Of a DNA stretch of 39,993 nucleotides, positions 24,688-33,805 are shown one piece after another. The stretch is taken from positions 1 to 39,993 of the forward strand of contig JAJDOG010000016.1 in the NCBI GenBank assembly GCA_022340285.1, in the 5' to 3' direction. The stretch is from Betaproteobacteria bacterium. Lineage in GTDB: Bacteria; Pseudomonadota; Gammaproteobacteria; Burkholderiales; SG8-39. The stretch's first letter is position 1; each line of letters begins with the position of its first letter. The position numbers and the translations under genes were made by a program. The notes beneath the pieces are model-generated. The model was not told the origin of the DNA. It was given only the letters and a program-made list of their open reading frames with translations, and made no database searches.

Positions 24688-25704
24688 TTACTTGGCCATC
24701 AATCGGTCGGGAATGGTGAGGCCGACTTCCTTGTAGTACTTGACCGCACCGGGATGCAACGGCAGCGGCAGGCCGGCGATCGCGCTCTTCAGCGACATCG
24801 CCTTCGTCGCGGCGTGGATGTTGTTAAGGAACGGCAGGTTCTCGTAGATGGTCTTCGTGACGAGATAAACGTCTTCCTCCGGCACGTCAGCGTTCACCGC
24901 CAGAAAGTTCGGCTGCGCGACCAGATGGAGCTCCTTGGTCTGACCTGGATAGGTGCCGGCGGGCAGGACGTACGGATAGTAGAGGTCATTGCCCCCGTCC
25001 GCCTTGGTCGCTTGCTCGGGCGTGAATTCGAGGAGGCGGACCTTGTCGCCCATCTGCGCGAAAGCGCGCGTCACGACCGATACGGGCGGTCCGCCGGTGG
25101 GGTTCGTGCCGACGATGGTGCCGTTCTGCAGGGCGTCGATGCTCGGACCGTAGCCCTGGAAGACCAGGTCGTAGGACTCCGGATCGATTCCGAGGTTGGT
25201 CAGCAGGAACCGGTTCGAGTGCTCGGTGCCGGAATTGCGCGCGCCGATCGAGAACTTCTTGCCTACCAGTCCCTTCAGGTCGTCGACCGTCCCGGTCTTG
25301 GCGAGGTCCGCGGTCACGATGAAGTGCTCGACGTTGGGCCAGAGCATGGTGATCGAGCGGATGTTCTTCTGCGGCCCATCGGCCTTGAGCGCGCCGGATC
25401 CCTGCTTGGCATACATGCCGAAGAGTCCCTGCAGGATCGCGAACTGCGCCTGCTTCTCGCGCAGGAGCTTGACGTTCTCGCCCGATCCGGCCGAGCTGAT
25501 CGCGCTCATGTCGAGCTTGAGCTTCGGCTGCAACTTGACCTTGATCAGGGTCGCCACCGCGACGCCGACCGGGTAATACGTTCCGCCCGTGGTGGCCGTT
25601 GTCAGCACGTACGAACGGGGTTTCGGCGCCTGGGCCGACGCGCCTGCGGCCACCGCCATGGCGGCAGCGATCAGGGCGCATTGAAGTATGCGGATGCCTC
25701 TCAT
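24688..25704 (-). CDS. TRAP transporter binding protein, TAXI family
   Basis: Periplasmic solute receptor of 338 aa. Two adjacent ATGs (25707 and 25704) are possible; the second is better spaced from the GGAGG just upstream. The signal peptide is about residues 1-25 (cleavage after ASAQA). The TAXI hallmark near the N-terminus is TATTGGTYYPVGVAVA. Later motifs ISSAGSGENVKLLREKQAQFAILQG and IGARNSGTEHSNRFLL are also typical. It pairs with the fused permease gene downstream. The position after thiG and trmB on the same strand leaves open whether it has its own promoter. Confidence 0.94.
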   Translation of the reverse strand: MRGIRILQCALIAAAMAVAAGASAQAPKPRSYVLTTATTGGTYYPVGVAVATLIKVKLQPKLKLDMSAISSAGSGENVKLLREKQAQFAILQGLFGMYAKQGSGALKADGPQKNIRSITMLWPNVEHFIVTADLAKTGTVDDLKGLVGKKFSIGARNSGTEHSNRFLLTNLGIDPESYDLVFQGYGPSIDALQNGTIVGTNPTGGPPVSVVTRAFAQMGDKVRLLEFTPEQATKADGGNDLYYPYVLPAGTYPGQTKELHLVAQPNFLAVNADVPEEDVYLVTKTIYENLPFLNNIHAATKAMSLKSAIAGLPLPLHPGAVKYYKEVGLTIPDRLMAK

Positions 25705-25844
25705 CATTCCTCCGAGTTTCAGGTGTGGCGGTGCGAACACCGGGGCCCGATCGCCGTCGCATCCTCCTCGGGCGTCGTCACGGGCACGGGACGCGGATTA
25801 TGCCCCGGATTTCGGGCCGCGTCTGCCTGGGCCACGGCGGACCG

Positions 25845-26531
25845 TTACAGGCGCCGGAATACAACGTCCCAGACGCGATGCCCGAGCTTCAGCCCGCGCC
25901 CCTCGAACTTCGTGAGGGGGCGGACGAGGGGACGCGCCGCGTAGTCGGGCGCCGTGTTCTCGAGCAGCGGCTCGTCGGAGAGGACGGCCAGAACCTGCTG
26001 CGCGTAGTCTTCCCAGTCGGTCGCGACGTGCAGGATCGCGCCCGGCCTCATTCGGCGCGCAAGCATCTCGACGAAGGCCGGCTGGACGAGTCGGCGCTTG
26101 TGGTGCCGCTTCTTGGGCCAGGGATCGGGGAAGAAGACGTGCACGCCGTCGAGCGCGCGGCCGCCGATCATGTGCTCGACCACTTCGGTCGCATCGTGCT
26201 GGATGATTCGCACGTTCGCGAGACCGAGCGCCGCCACGCGCTGCAGCAGCGCTCCCACCCCGGGCGTGTGCACTTCGACGCCCAGATAGTCGATTTCCGG
26301 GTGCGCCTGCGCAATCGCCGCGGTGGCCTCTCCCATGCCGAAGCCGATCTCGATGACCTTCGGCGCCGGCCGGCCGAACGCCTTGTCGAGATCGAGCGGT
26401 TCGCGGGAGAATGCGATGACGAACCGCGGCGCCAGCTCGGCGATCGCACGCGCCTGCGCCGGCGTCGTGCGGCCCTGACGCAGCACGTAGCTGCGGATGG
26501 TTCGTTCAGAGCGCCTAACCGGATGCCACAT
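25845..26531 (-). CDS. trmB: tRNA (guanine-N7)-methyltransferase
   Basis: SAM-dependent enzyme that makes m7G46 in tRNAs. Length is 228 aa. The conserved start [17 protein letters not shown] is present, then the SAM loop [11 protein letters not shown] (61-71), the [19 protein letters not shown] motif (132-150) with catalytic Asp, and TDWEDYA (176-182). The proposed start ATG 26531 ([12 protein letters not shown]) and the first codons fall inside one arm of a 20-bp inverted repeat, whose other arm abuts the thiG stop; the N-terminal ten residues may therefore derive from that element. It is a lone tRNA gene behind thiG on the reverse strand. Confidence 0.94.
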   Translation of the reverse strand: MWHPVRRSERTIRSYVLRQGRTTPAQARAIAELAPRFVIAFSREPLDLDKAFGRPAPKVIEIGFGMGEATAAIAQAHPEIDYLGVEVHTPGVGALLQRVAALGLANVRIIQHDATEVVEHMIGGRALDGVHVFFPDPWPKKRHHKRRLVQPAFVEMLARRMRPGAILHVATDWEDYAQQVLAVLSDEPLLENTAPDYAARPLVRPLTKFEGRGLKLGHRVWDVVFRRL

Positions 26532-26646
26532 GAGCCGCGTTGGGACCCTGAGCGGGTGTGTACATCGCGTACACGGCGTCGCCTCCGCCTAGCCCTCGCC
26601 CGAAATTGCCGCGGTCGCGGCCACGCGGCATCCGGTTAGGCGCTCT
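26508..26646. repeat. 139-bp segment bounded by perfect 20-bp inverted repeats (MITE-like)
   Basis: The left arm 26508-26527 reads AGAGCGCCTAACCGGATGCC and the right arm 26627-26646 is its exact reverse complement; partial pairing continues about 12 bases inward. A nested GTGTAC/GTACAC hairpin lies in the middle (about 26557-26573). The right end coincides with the last base of the thiG stop, the left arm covers the start of trmB. There is no transposase and no obvious target duplication. Confidence 0.75.
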
Positions 26647-27461
26647 TAGGATTTCGGTGCAATCAGGCCCGTGGCCGGCGAGCTCGGCGTCGCCGAGTAG
26701 AGCTTCTTCGGCATGCGGCCGGCGAGATAGGCCTCGCGGCCGGCCTCGACCGCCTTGCGCATGGCCTGCGCCATGAGCACCGGATTCTGCGCTTTGGCGA
26801 TCGCGGTGTTCATCAGCACCGCGTGGCAGCCGAGCTCCATCGCGATCGCCGCGTCCGAAGCGGTGCCCACCCCGGCATCGACGATCACCGGAACCTTTGC
26901 CTGCTCGAGAATCAGCGCGAGGTTCCAAGGATTCAGGATACCCATGCCGGAGCCGATGAGCGATGCGAGCGGCATCACGGCGACGCAGCCGATCTCCTCG
27001 AGGCGCTTGGCGACGATCGGGTCGTCGCTCGTGTACACCATGACCTTGAAGCCATCCTTGACCAACGTCTCCGCGGCGCGGAGCGTCTCGACGACGTTGG
27101 GGAACAGCGTCTCCGGGTCGCCGAGCACTTCGAGCTTGACGAGGTCGTGTCCGTCGAGGAGCTCGCGGGCGAGCCGCAGGGTGCGCACTGCGTCATCGGC
27201 GTTGTAACACCCTGCCGTGTTGGGGAGATAGGTGTACTTCGACGGCGGCACGGACTCGAGCAAAGATGGCTCGTCCTTGCTCTGGCCGATGTTGGTCCGG
27301 CGTATTGCCACCGTCACGATCTCCGCGCCGCTTGCCTCCACGGCGCGGCGGGTCTCGTCGAAATCCTTGTACTTGCCGGTGCCGATGAGCAGGCGCGACG
27401 AATAGGCCTTGCCGGCGATGACGAATGCGTCTGCGCCGGCGCGATGTTCGGGTGCGTTCAT
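26646..27461 (-). CDS. thiG: Thiazole synthase
   Basis: Makes the thiazole phosphate of thiamine from deoxyxylulose 5-phosphate, dehydroglycine and ThiS thiocarboxylate. Length is 271 aa, a few residues over the norm because of a C-terminal tail. TIM-barrel signatures: [13 protein letters not shown] (22-34), Schiff-base Lys109 in [17 protein letters not shown], and [15 protein letters not shown]. It follows thiS by 54 bp; no thiO, thiE or thiC is nearby. The stop codon touches the inverted-repeat element. Confidence 0.96.
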   Translation of the reverse strand: MNAPEHRAGADAFVIAGKAYSSRLLIGTGKYKDFDETRRAVEASGAEIVTVAIRRTNIGQSKDEPSLLESVPPSKYTYLPNTAGCYNADDAVRTLRLARELLDGHDLVKLEVLGDPETLFPNVVETLRAAETLVKDGFKVMVYTSDDPIVAKRLEEIGCVAVMPLASLIGSGMGILNPWNLALILEQAKVPVIVDAGVGTASDAAIAMELGCHAVLMNTAIAKAQNPVLMAQAMRKAVEAGREAYLAGRMPKKLYSATPSSPATGLIAPKS

Positions 27462-27515
27462 GTCAGTAATCCAAATTGCCGCAGTTCACGAAAACTCGGC
27501 GCTCGCCCGCGCGCT

Positions 27516-27743
27516 TCAACCGCCTCCTACCGCGACGACGATCTCGAGCGCGTCACCGTCGGCAAGCGGGGTCTGCGCGTACTGGCTGCGCGGCACGATC
27601 TCGCCGTTCATTTCGACGGCGACCTTCTTGCCGCCGAGCTCGAGCCGCTCGAGCAGTCGCGCCACGTCGGGCGCATCGTCGAACCGTCGCTTTTCACCGT
27701 TCACGGACAGCTCGATCACGCGCAGGGCTTGTTGCGATTCCAT
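27516..27743 (-). CDS. thiS: Sulfur carrier protein ThiS
   Basis: Ubiquitin-like sulfur carrier for thiazole synthesis, 75 aa here. The body (VIELSVNGEKRRF ... LADGDALEIVVAVGGG) ends in the essential Gly-Gly, which becomes the thiocarboxylate. The usual length is about 66; a GTG at 27719 (VIELSVNG) would give 67 aa and may be the true start, with the eight upstream residues being extra. It precedes thiG as expected. Confidence 0.93.
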   Translation of the reverse strand: MESQQALRVIELSVNGEKRRFDDAPDVARLLERLELGGKKVAVEMNGEIVPRSQYAQTPLADGDALEIVVAVGGG

Positions 27744-27809
27744 CCAAAAATGATACCACCGGCGCCGCCCCGCGCCGACCCCCGTTTCGCGCGTTGCGCA
27801 ACCGCCGCG

Positions 27810-28724
27810 TCAGCCGGCGAACCGCGGCTCGGGCAGTCCGCGGATACCCAGGCCGGTGACGCGGAACAGGCTCCCGGCGAGGAACTGCGGCTTCACTTCC
27901 TTCCTGAAAAGCTCGTGCACTGCCGGATGCTTCACCCGCGCCATCGAGGTGCAGTAGAGCTCGTCGAGACGGTCGCCGCCGAACATCAGGCTGGTCACGT
28001 TCTTCACCGGCATGCCGATGCGCCGCTCCACGCTCCCGTCGGGCGCGTAGCGAACCAGCTCGCCGCCGATCACCTGCGCGTTCCAGACGCATCCTTCCTC
28101 GTCGATGGTCGAGCCGTCGGCCGCCCCGGCGTCGTCCTTGAACGAGGCGAACAGCCGCTTGTTCGACACGCTGCCGGTCTCGATGTCGAAATCGTAGGCC
28201 CAGTACTCGCCCTGGAAGGTGTCTGCAAAGTAGAAGGTCTTGTTGTCCGGGCTCCAGCACGGGCCATTCGAGCAGATGATGCCGTCGTCGAGCTGCGTCA
28301 CCTTCAGGTCCGGGTCGAGGCGGAAGAGCCCACAGATCTTCAGCTCCTCCTTGTCGTCCATGCCGCCCGCGTAGAACCGGCCGCGTCGGTCGCACTTGCC
28401 GTCATTCAGTCGGCTGCGCGGCTGCTCGGCGTCGACGAGCGTGATGAGGTCGAGCTTCCCGCTGGCGAAATCGAAGAAATAGAACCCGTCGTCCAGCGCG
28501 AGCACCGCCCCGCCGCCGCGACGCAGCGCCATGGCGCCGACGTCGTGATCCAGGGACCAGTTCTCGACCTTGCCCGACTTCGGATCCATGCGCCAGAGCG
28601 ACGGTTTGCCTACGCGCCGGCCGGTGCCGTCCACCCAGTAGAGACGACCTTCCTCGACGTCCCACACCGGACCCTCGCCGAGATGGTTCTCGCACTGCAG
28701 GACGCATTCGATCTTGATGGTCAT
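27810..28724 (-). CDS. SMP-30/gluconolactonase family protein
   Basis: Six-bladed beta-propeller lactonase-like protein, 304 aa, no signal peptide. Metal ligands of the family are recognisable: Glu17 in HLGEGPVW, Asn in SRLNDGKCD (about 105-113), Asn in CSNGPCWSPD (about 150-160) and Asp in ADGSTIDEEG. Substrates of relatives are sugar or other lactones, and this cannot be set by sequence. Its start overlaps the ligase stop by 4 bp, so it belongs to the operon lyase-ligase-lactonase and may hydrolyse a lactone or related intermediate there. Confidence 0.9.
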   Translation of the reverse strand: MTIKIECVLQCENHLGEGPVWDVEEGRLYWVDGTGRRVGKPSLWRMDPKSGKVENWSLDHDVGAMALRRGGGAVLALDDGFYFFDFASGKLDLITLVDAEQPRSRLNDGKCDRRGRFYAGGMDDKEELKICGLFRLDPDLKVTQLDDGIICSNGPCWSPDNKTFYFADTFQGEYWAYDFDIETGSVSNKRLFASFKDDAGAADGSTIDEEGCVWNAQVIGGELVRYAPDGSVERRIGMPVKNVTSLMFGGDRLDELYCTSMARVKHPAVHELFRKEVKPQFLAGSLFRVTGLGIRGLPEPRFAG

Positions 28725-30340
28725 CCGCGAGTCTCCTCCTTCAGGTCGACAGCATTATCCCTGAGCTTCGCGTCGGCTCGCAGCTTGAACTTCGCGACCC
28801 GGTGGGTCGGCGTATGCGGCAGCGCATCGACGAACGCGACGTAGCGCGGCACCTTGATCGCGGCGAGCCGCTCGCTGCACCAGTCTGCGATCGCGCGCGC
28901 GGTGGGCGTGGCGCCCGGCTTGGGCACGACGGCAACCAGGATTTCGTCCTCGCCGAGCTCGTCCGGAACCGGGATCGCGGCGGCTTCCGCCACGTCCGGA
29001 TGCGCACCGATCACCCGGTCCAGCTCCGCGCCGGAAATGTTCTCGCCACGTTTGCGGATGATGTCTTTCTTGCGTGCGACGAACCAGAAGTAACCGTCCG
29101 CATCGCGACAGCCGAGGTCGCCGGTGAGGAACCAGCCGTCCCGGAACGCTGCGTCCGTCTGCTCGGGGTCGCGGTAGTAGCCCTTCATCACGATCGGCGT
29201 TCGCACGGCGAGCTCGCCGGTTTCGCCGTCGGGCAGATCACCCCCCGCCTCGTCGACGACTTTCATCTCCGCGAACGCGACGCGCGAGTCCGGATGCCGG
29301 CTCGGCCGGCCCATGCTGCCGATCTTGTGGGGCCCTTCGAACGGATTGTTGAGCACGCCGGGAATCTCCGACATGCCGTAGCCCTCGACCAGATGCGGCA
29401 CGTGAAATTCGTCCCGGAAGATCCGGTAGGTTTCCGCGGTGAAGGGCGCACCGTACACCTTGCGAAGGCCATGGCCGGCGACAAACTCGCTTCTCGGCCT
29501 TTGCGTGAGGATGCTCGTCACTGCCGCGATCGTGTTCACCTCGGTGGCGCGCGTGTCGGCAACCGTTCTCCAGAAGGACGAGGCCGAAAACTTTGGCACG
29601 AGAACGATCGTGGCGCCCGCGGCCAGCGTACCGGCGAGCGAATAGAAGAGGGCGTTGATGTGAAACATCGGGAGAATGCAGAGCAGCCGGTCGTCGGGCT
29701 GCAGATGCATGCGCTCGACGAAGCCCTCGCCCGCCAACAGCACATTGCGCTGGCTGTGCATCACGCCTTTCGGAAATCCGGTGGTCCCGGACGTGTAAAT
29801 GAACACGCATGTCGAATCCGGCGTGGCGGAATCCGCGGGCGCCTCGCGCGGCGCGTCCTTCATCGCGTTCGCGAAGTCGGTCAGCTTCGAATCACCGGGC
29901 GCATTGAGCATGAGCCACGGCGCCGGAATGATCCGGGCACGCGCCGCACGCACGCGGTCGAGCGCCGCCGGCGAACACAGCACCCCGCAGACCTGGGCGT
30001 GTGCGAGGACGTAGCCGGCTTCCTCGACGCCGTACTCCGGATTGACCGGGACCATTACCGCCCCGAGCCGCGCGAGCGCGAAGAATGTGATCACCGTGGA
30101 GGGATGGTTGAGGGACATGAGGCCCACGCGATCGCCGGGTTGGACGCCGCGCGCCGCAAACAGGGCGGCTGCGCGCTCGACGTCGTGCGCGACGTCGAGA
30201 TAGCTGCGCGATTCGCCCTGGAAGACGATGAACTCGCGATCAGGCGCTGCCGTGGCGCGGCTCGCGAGCATCGACGATAGCGTGCCGATGTGCGCCGGAT
30301 AGCTCGAGATGACTTCGATCGGCTCGCGCGTCGCGCTCAT
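28721..30340 (-). CDS. Acyl-CoA ligase (CaiC-like AMP-forming)
   Basis: ANL-superfamily enzyme of 539 aa that activates a carboxylic acid with ATP and CoA. Motifs: IYTSGTTGFPKGVMHSQRN (ATP loop), GYGMSEIPG, the hinge TGDLG and RKKDIIRKRGENISGAE, and the C-terminal Lys region THRVAKFKLR. The RGENIS variant is typical of crotonobetaine/carnitine-CoA ligase relatives, but that substrate is not proven. The start is taken at 30340 (MSATREPIEVISSY), overlapping the upstream citrate synthase-like gene by 4 bp; the frame extends further back but is antisense-like there. It overlaps the SMP-30 gene by 4 bp. Confidence 0.92.
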   Translation of the reverse strand: MSATREPIEVISSYPAHIGTLSSMLASRATAAPDREFIVFQGESRSYLDVAHDVERAAALFAARGVQPGDRVGLMSLNHPSTVITFFALARLGAVMVPVNPEYGVEEAGYVLAHAQVCGVLCSPAALDRVRAARARIIPAPWLMLNAPGDSKLTDFANAMKDAPREAPADSATPDSTCVFIYTSGTTGFPKGVMHSQRNVLLAGEGFVERMHLQPDDRLLCILPMFHINALFYSLAGTLAAGATIVLVPKFSASSFWRTVADTRATEVNTIAAVTSILTQRPRSEFVAGHGLRKVYGAPFTAETYRIFRDEFHVPHLVEGYGMSEIPGVLNNPFEGPHKIGSMGRPSRHPDSRVAFAEMKVVDEAGGDLPDGETGELAVRTPIVMKGYYRDPEQTDAAFRDGWFLTGDLGCRDADGYFWFVARKKDIIRKRGENISGAELDRVIGAHPDVAEAAAIPVPDELGEDEILVAVVPKPGATPTARAIADWCSERLAAIKVPRYVAFVDALPHTPTHRVAKFKLRADAKLRDNAVDLKEETRG

Positions 30341-31134
30341 CGCTTCTTGCGGCGAAGCCGGCCACGCGCATGCGCCGTGGCCTCGTCCTCGGTGCGGTGC
30401 CAGAGCTCCCGCGCCAGGGGTCGGCGACTCTCCTCCAGCACATGGCCCACGAGTCCGACGGCGCGCGCCATGACGCCGAGCCCGCGGCACGCCTGCCACG
30501 GAAGCCCCATTTCGCAGCAGATCGCGCCGATGGCGCCGGTCGCATTGATGGGAAGCGGCCGGCCGTGTGCCTTGGCGGCGCGACGCGCGACGAGTTGCAT
30601 CAGGCGAATGTACGGTCCGCCGAAGCGGTTGGCGCGCGCCAGCGCGAAGAGCCGCGGCACCCGCGGATCGACCGGCTTATGAATCGGATGGCCGAGCCCG
30701 GGAACGGGGCGGCCCGCGGCGCGTTGCGCTGCGACGATGCGGTCGGCGAGCTCCGGGAGGGCGACACGCGCGCGCGGATTTGGGAGCGCCTCGACGAGCA
30801 TGCGCGCTGCGCCTTCCGTCGAGCCGACGAACACGCTTCCGAGTCCGAGCAGCCCGGCTGCCACGGCCGCCTGAATCGCTTCCGGCGCGCCCGTGTAGGT
30901 GAGCCGCGTCGCGAGCGTCGACGGAACGATGCCGTGCTCGACGAGCGTCACCAGAATCGCGTTGAACATCCGCGATTCCCGGGCATTCGGTAACCGCCCG
31001 GTCACCTCGAGAAACCCCATGTCGCCCAGGTTGATCCGCCCGATGAGATCGCGGGTGAGATCGTATCCGAGCACGCCGATGCGGTTCGGCGTGCTCCATG
31101 CGATGTCCGACCGGATCGCTGACCTTCGCTTCAT
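30337..31134 (-). CDS. Citrate synthase-like protein (citryl-CoA lyase-like)
   Basis: Short (265 aa) citrate synthase superfamily protein. The active-site signature PGLGHPIHKPVDPR (145-158) supplies His149 and Asp156, equivalent to the conserved His and Asp-Pro-Arg of citrate synthase. Full citrate synthases are about 430 aa; proteins of this size are usually annotated citryl-CoA lyase, which splits or forms a C-C bond in CoA thioesters. The start at 31134 (MKRRSAIRSDIAWSTP) is the most likely; the open frame continuing upstream is antisense to the radical SAM gene. It leads a tightly overlapping operon with an acyl-CoA ligase and an SMP-30 protein. Substrate unknown. Confidence 0.82.
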   Translation of the reverse strand: MKRRSAIRSDIAWSTPNRIGVLGYDLTRDLIGRINLGDMGFLEVTGRLPNARESRMFNAILVTLVEHGIVPSTLATRLTYTGAPEAIQAAVAAGLLGLGSVFVGSTEGAARMLVEALPNPRARVALPELADRIVAAQRAAGRPVPGLGHPIHKPVDPRVPRLFALARANRFGGPYIRLMQLVARRAAKAHGRPLPINATGAIGAICCEMGLPWQACRGLGVMARAVGLVGHVLEESRRPLARELWHRTEDEATAHARGRLRRKKR

Positions 31135-31284
31135 GCCCTGTCTCCCCTGGCGCGGTGGATCCCGCGTTCGCATGAGGGTTGTGGGCGAATAGTATGCCCG
31201 CCGGCGGCATTCACGCGTAAACTTGACCCGTTTTTGCCTTGTCTCGTCGGGTTGCCTGTCGGTGCCTGGCTTTGAAGTGAGTCG

Positions 31285-33084
31285 ATGACTGTGAACGCAC
31301 CCCGACAGGTATTCAACCTTTTCCTGATCAAGCCTTCCCACTACGACGACGATGGCTACGTCATCCAGTGGGTGCGATCGTCGATTCCCGCCAACACGCT
31401 CGCCACGCTCTACGGCCTCGCGCTCGAATGCGCCGATCGGCGCGTGCTGGGCCCCGATGTCGATATCTGCATCACCGCCTGGGACGAGACGAACACGCGT
31501 ATCAGGACCCGGCGCATCATCGACGAGATGCGAGCGTCGGGCGGTCGCGGCCTGGTGTGCCTGGTCGGCGTGCAGACGAACCAGTTTCCGCGCGCCGTCG
31601 ATATCGCGCGGCCCTTGATCGCTGCCGGCATACCCGTTGCGATCGGGGGTTTTCACGTCAGCGGTTGCCTCGCGATGCTGCCCGACACGCCCACGGATCT
31701 GCGCGAGGCGATGGCGATGGGCATCACGCTGTTCGCCGGCGAGGCCGAAGGCCGGCTCGACGAGCTGCTCAAGGCCGCCGATACAGGCACGCTCGAGCCG
31801 CTCTACAACTTCATGAACGACCTGCCAGGTCTCGAGGGCACGCCGACGCCGTATCTGCCGCTCGACGTCGTCCGCCGCACCGGCGGCATGCGCACGAGCT
31901 TCGACGCGGGGCGCGGCTGCCCGTTCCTCTGCAGCTTCTGCACCATCATCAACGTGCAGGGCCGCAAGTCCCGCACCCGCAGCGCCGACGACGTGGAGCG
32001 CATCGTGCGGACCAACCTTGCGCAAGGCGTGCACAACTTCTTCATCACCGACGACAACCTGGCGCGAAACCAGAACTGGGAGCCGATCTTCGACCGCCTG
32101 ATCAAGATGCGCGAGGTGGAGGGTCAACGCATCTACGTCGTCGCGCAGGTCGACACCATGACGCACAAGATCCGCGGCTTCATCGAGAAGGCGGCCCGCG
32201 CCGGAGTCAATCGCGTCTTCATCGGGCTGGAGAACATCAACCCCGACTCGCTCAAGGAAGCACAGAAGGGTCAGAACCAGATCACCGAGTACCGCGCGAT
32301 GCTTCAGGCATGGCACGCGGTCGGCGCGCTGACCTACGCCGGCTACATCCTCGGGTTTCCCGGGGACACGCCGGAAACGATCGAGCGCGACATCGGCATC
32401 ATCCAGCGCGAGCTTCCGATCGACCTCCTCGAGTTCTTCATTCTCACCCCGTTGCCGGGCTCGGCCGACCACAAGAAGCTCCATCTGGCGGGCGCCCCGC
32501 TCGAGCAGGACATGAACCGCTACGACGTGGTCCACGTCACCACCCCGCACGCGGTCATGTCGGATGCCGAGCTGCTGGGTATCTATCAACGGGCGTGGGA
32601 TCTCTACTACTCGCCGGAACATGTCGAAACCGTGCTGCGCCGCTCGAAGGCGTGGGGCTACGATCCCGAGAACATGATGTGGAAGCTCATGTCGTTCCAC
32701 GTCCAGCCGGTTCTCGAGAAGGTTCATCCGCTCGAGGGCGGAATCTTCCGCCGCAAACATCGCCGTGACCGTCGGCGCGGCATGCCGCTCGAGAGCCCGC
32801 TCGTCTTCTATGCGAAATACGCCTGGGAAATCGTCTCCAAGCACGCCCGCTTCGTACCGATGTACCTGCGCTACCGGCGCACGCTCGCGCGAGTCGTGAA
32901 GGATTCGACCCCGTACATGGACACGGCGATGTCGCCGGTGAACGCGAGCGAATACGAAGAGCTCGAGATGTTCAAGTCGACGCACGGCGGCAAATCCGCT
33001 GTCGAAAAGCTTCGCAAGCGCGCAGCCGCCCGCCCCGGCGCTGCGCCGATTCCCGCGCCGGCAGAATCGGTGGAGCAGGTCTGA
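31285..33084 (+). CDS. Radical SAM protein with N-terminal B12-binding-like domain
   Basis: Protein of 599 aa. The first ~180 residues look like a Rossmann/cobalamin-binding-like domain (VCLVGVQTNQFPRAV ... PVAIGGFHVSG), but the DxHxxG cobalamin motif is not obvious. The radical SAM centre follows: GCPFLCSFC with Cys212, Cys216 and Cys219 in CxxxCxxC spacing, then FITDDNLARN and VFIGLENINPDSL, typical of the B12-type radical SAM class. The C-terminus (about 480-599) is basic, helical and ends in an Ala/Pro-rich tail. I cannot name the reaction. It is divergent from the citryl-lyase operon and lies 33 bp before a ChaC-like gene. Confidence 0.9.
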   Translation: MTVNAPRQVFNLFLIKPSHYDDDGYVIQWVRSSIPANTLATLYGLALECADRRVLGPDVDICITAWDETNTRIRTRRIIDEMRASGGRGLVCLVGVQTNQFPRAVDIARPLIAAGIPVAIGGFHVSGCLAMLPDTPTDLREAMAMGITLFAGEAEGRLDELLKAADTGTLEPLYNFMNDLPGLEGTPTPYLPLDVVRRTGGMRTSFDAGRGCPFLCSFCTIINVQGRKSRTRSADDVERIVRTNLAQGVHNFFITDDNLARNQNWEPIFDRLIKMREVEGQRIYVVAQVDTMTHKIRGFIEKAARAGVNRVFIGLENINPDSLKEAQKGQNQITEYRAMLQAWHAVGALTYAGYILGFPGDTPETIERDIGIIQRELPIDLLEFFILTPLPGSADHKKLHLAGAPLEQDMNRYDVVHVTTPHAVMSDAELLGIYQRAWDLYYSPEHVETVLRRSKAWGYDPENMMWKLMSFHVQPVLEKVHPLEGGIFRRKHRRDRRRGMPLESPLVFYAKYAWEIVSKHARFVPMYLRYRRTLARVVKDSTPYMDTAMSPVNASEYEELEMFKSTHGGKSAVEKLRKRAAARPGAAPIPAPAESVEQV

Positions 33085-33117
33085 TCTGTTGACGCGGGTT
33101 TGAACGGGCGACCGTCG

Positions 33118-33789
33118 ATGATCGACCGGGAATTCTTGCGCAGCGGAGGGCTGTCCCGAGCCCTGGCCGACGCCGAGCGGGAGGGCCTGCTGCGACTCAC
33201 CACGCCCGAAGAACGGCAGCGCTCGCGCGAGGAACTGCTTGCACGCGGCGCAAGCGCCGGATCGGACGTGTGGGTCTTCGGGTACGGCTCGCTGATGTGG
33301 AATCCCGCGTTCCGCTATGCCGAGGAACGTCCCGCGATTGTGTACGGCTATCACCGGCGGTTTTGTCTCATCGCGCCATTCGGACGCGGCACGCGAGAGC
33401 GGCCTGGTTTGCTGCTGGGCCTGGATCGCGGCGGCACCTGCCGCGGCGTCGCATTCCGGATCGCCGCCGCGCAGGTCGAGGAAGAGCTCGACATCATCTG
33501 GGCGCGCGAAAAGGTCGCGGACGGCTACCGGCCGATCTGGGTTCACGCCCGGACGGAAACCGGGGACCTTTCCGCCATCGCGTTCGCCATCGACGACTCG
33601 CTGCCCACTTATGCCGGACGGTTGCCGCAGGAGGAGATTGCGCGGCGCATTGCCACGGCATCCGGGAAGCTCGGCCACTGCGCCGACTACCTGGAGGACA
33701 CCGTCACACACTTGGAGGAGCGTGGCATTCACGATCGGGCGCTGACGGCGATCCGAAAGCGGGTTCGCGAGCTGCGCCGCGCAACCTGA
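33118..33789 (+). CDS. ChaC-like gamma-glutamylcyclotransferase
   Basis: Protein of 223 aa of the ChaC type, which cleaves glutathione into 5-oxoproline and Cys-Gly. The substrate-binding motif VFGYGSLMWNPAF spans 53-65; RRFCLIAPFGRGT and the downstream acidic helix (EEELDIIWARE) are family features. ATG 33118 is preferred over a TTG at 33100. It follows the radical SAM gene on the same strand and precedes ccoQ by 16 bp, so these may share a transcript. Confidence 0.88.
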   Translation: MIDREFLRSGGLSRALADAEREGLLRLTTPEERQRSREELLARGASAGSDVWVFGYGSLMWNPAFRYAEERPAIVYGYHRRFCLIAPFGRGTRERPGLLLGLDRGGTCRGVAFRIAAAQVEEELDIIWAREKVADGYRPIWVHARTETGDLSAIAFAIDDSLPTYAGRLPQEEIARRIATASGKLGHCADYLEDTVTHLEERGIHDRALTAIRKRVRELRRAT

Positions 33790-33805
33790 GGAATCGAGGT
33801 CGGCG

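Noticed and set aside
22884-24719. 611-codon forward open frame over the TRAP permease
   Set aside because: Antisense to a gene with clear transporter signatures; composition is low-complexity Arg/His/Asp.
27744-27809. TPP riboswitch before thiS
   Set aside because: The gap is only 66 bp and lacks the CUGAGA core; the leader of the upstream lyase operon also lacks it.
31135-33732. Very long reverse open frame continuing upstream of the citrate synthase-like gene (1131 codons in all)
   Set aside because: Only the 3' part (30337-31134) has a recognisable product; the rest is antisense to the radical SAM and ChaC-like genes.
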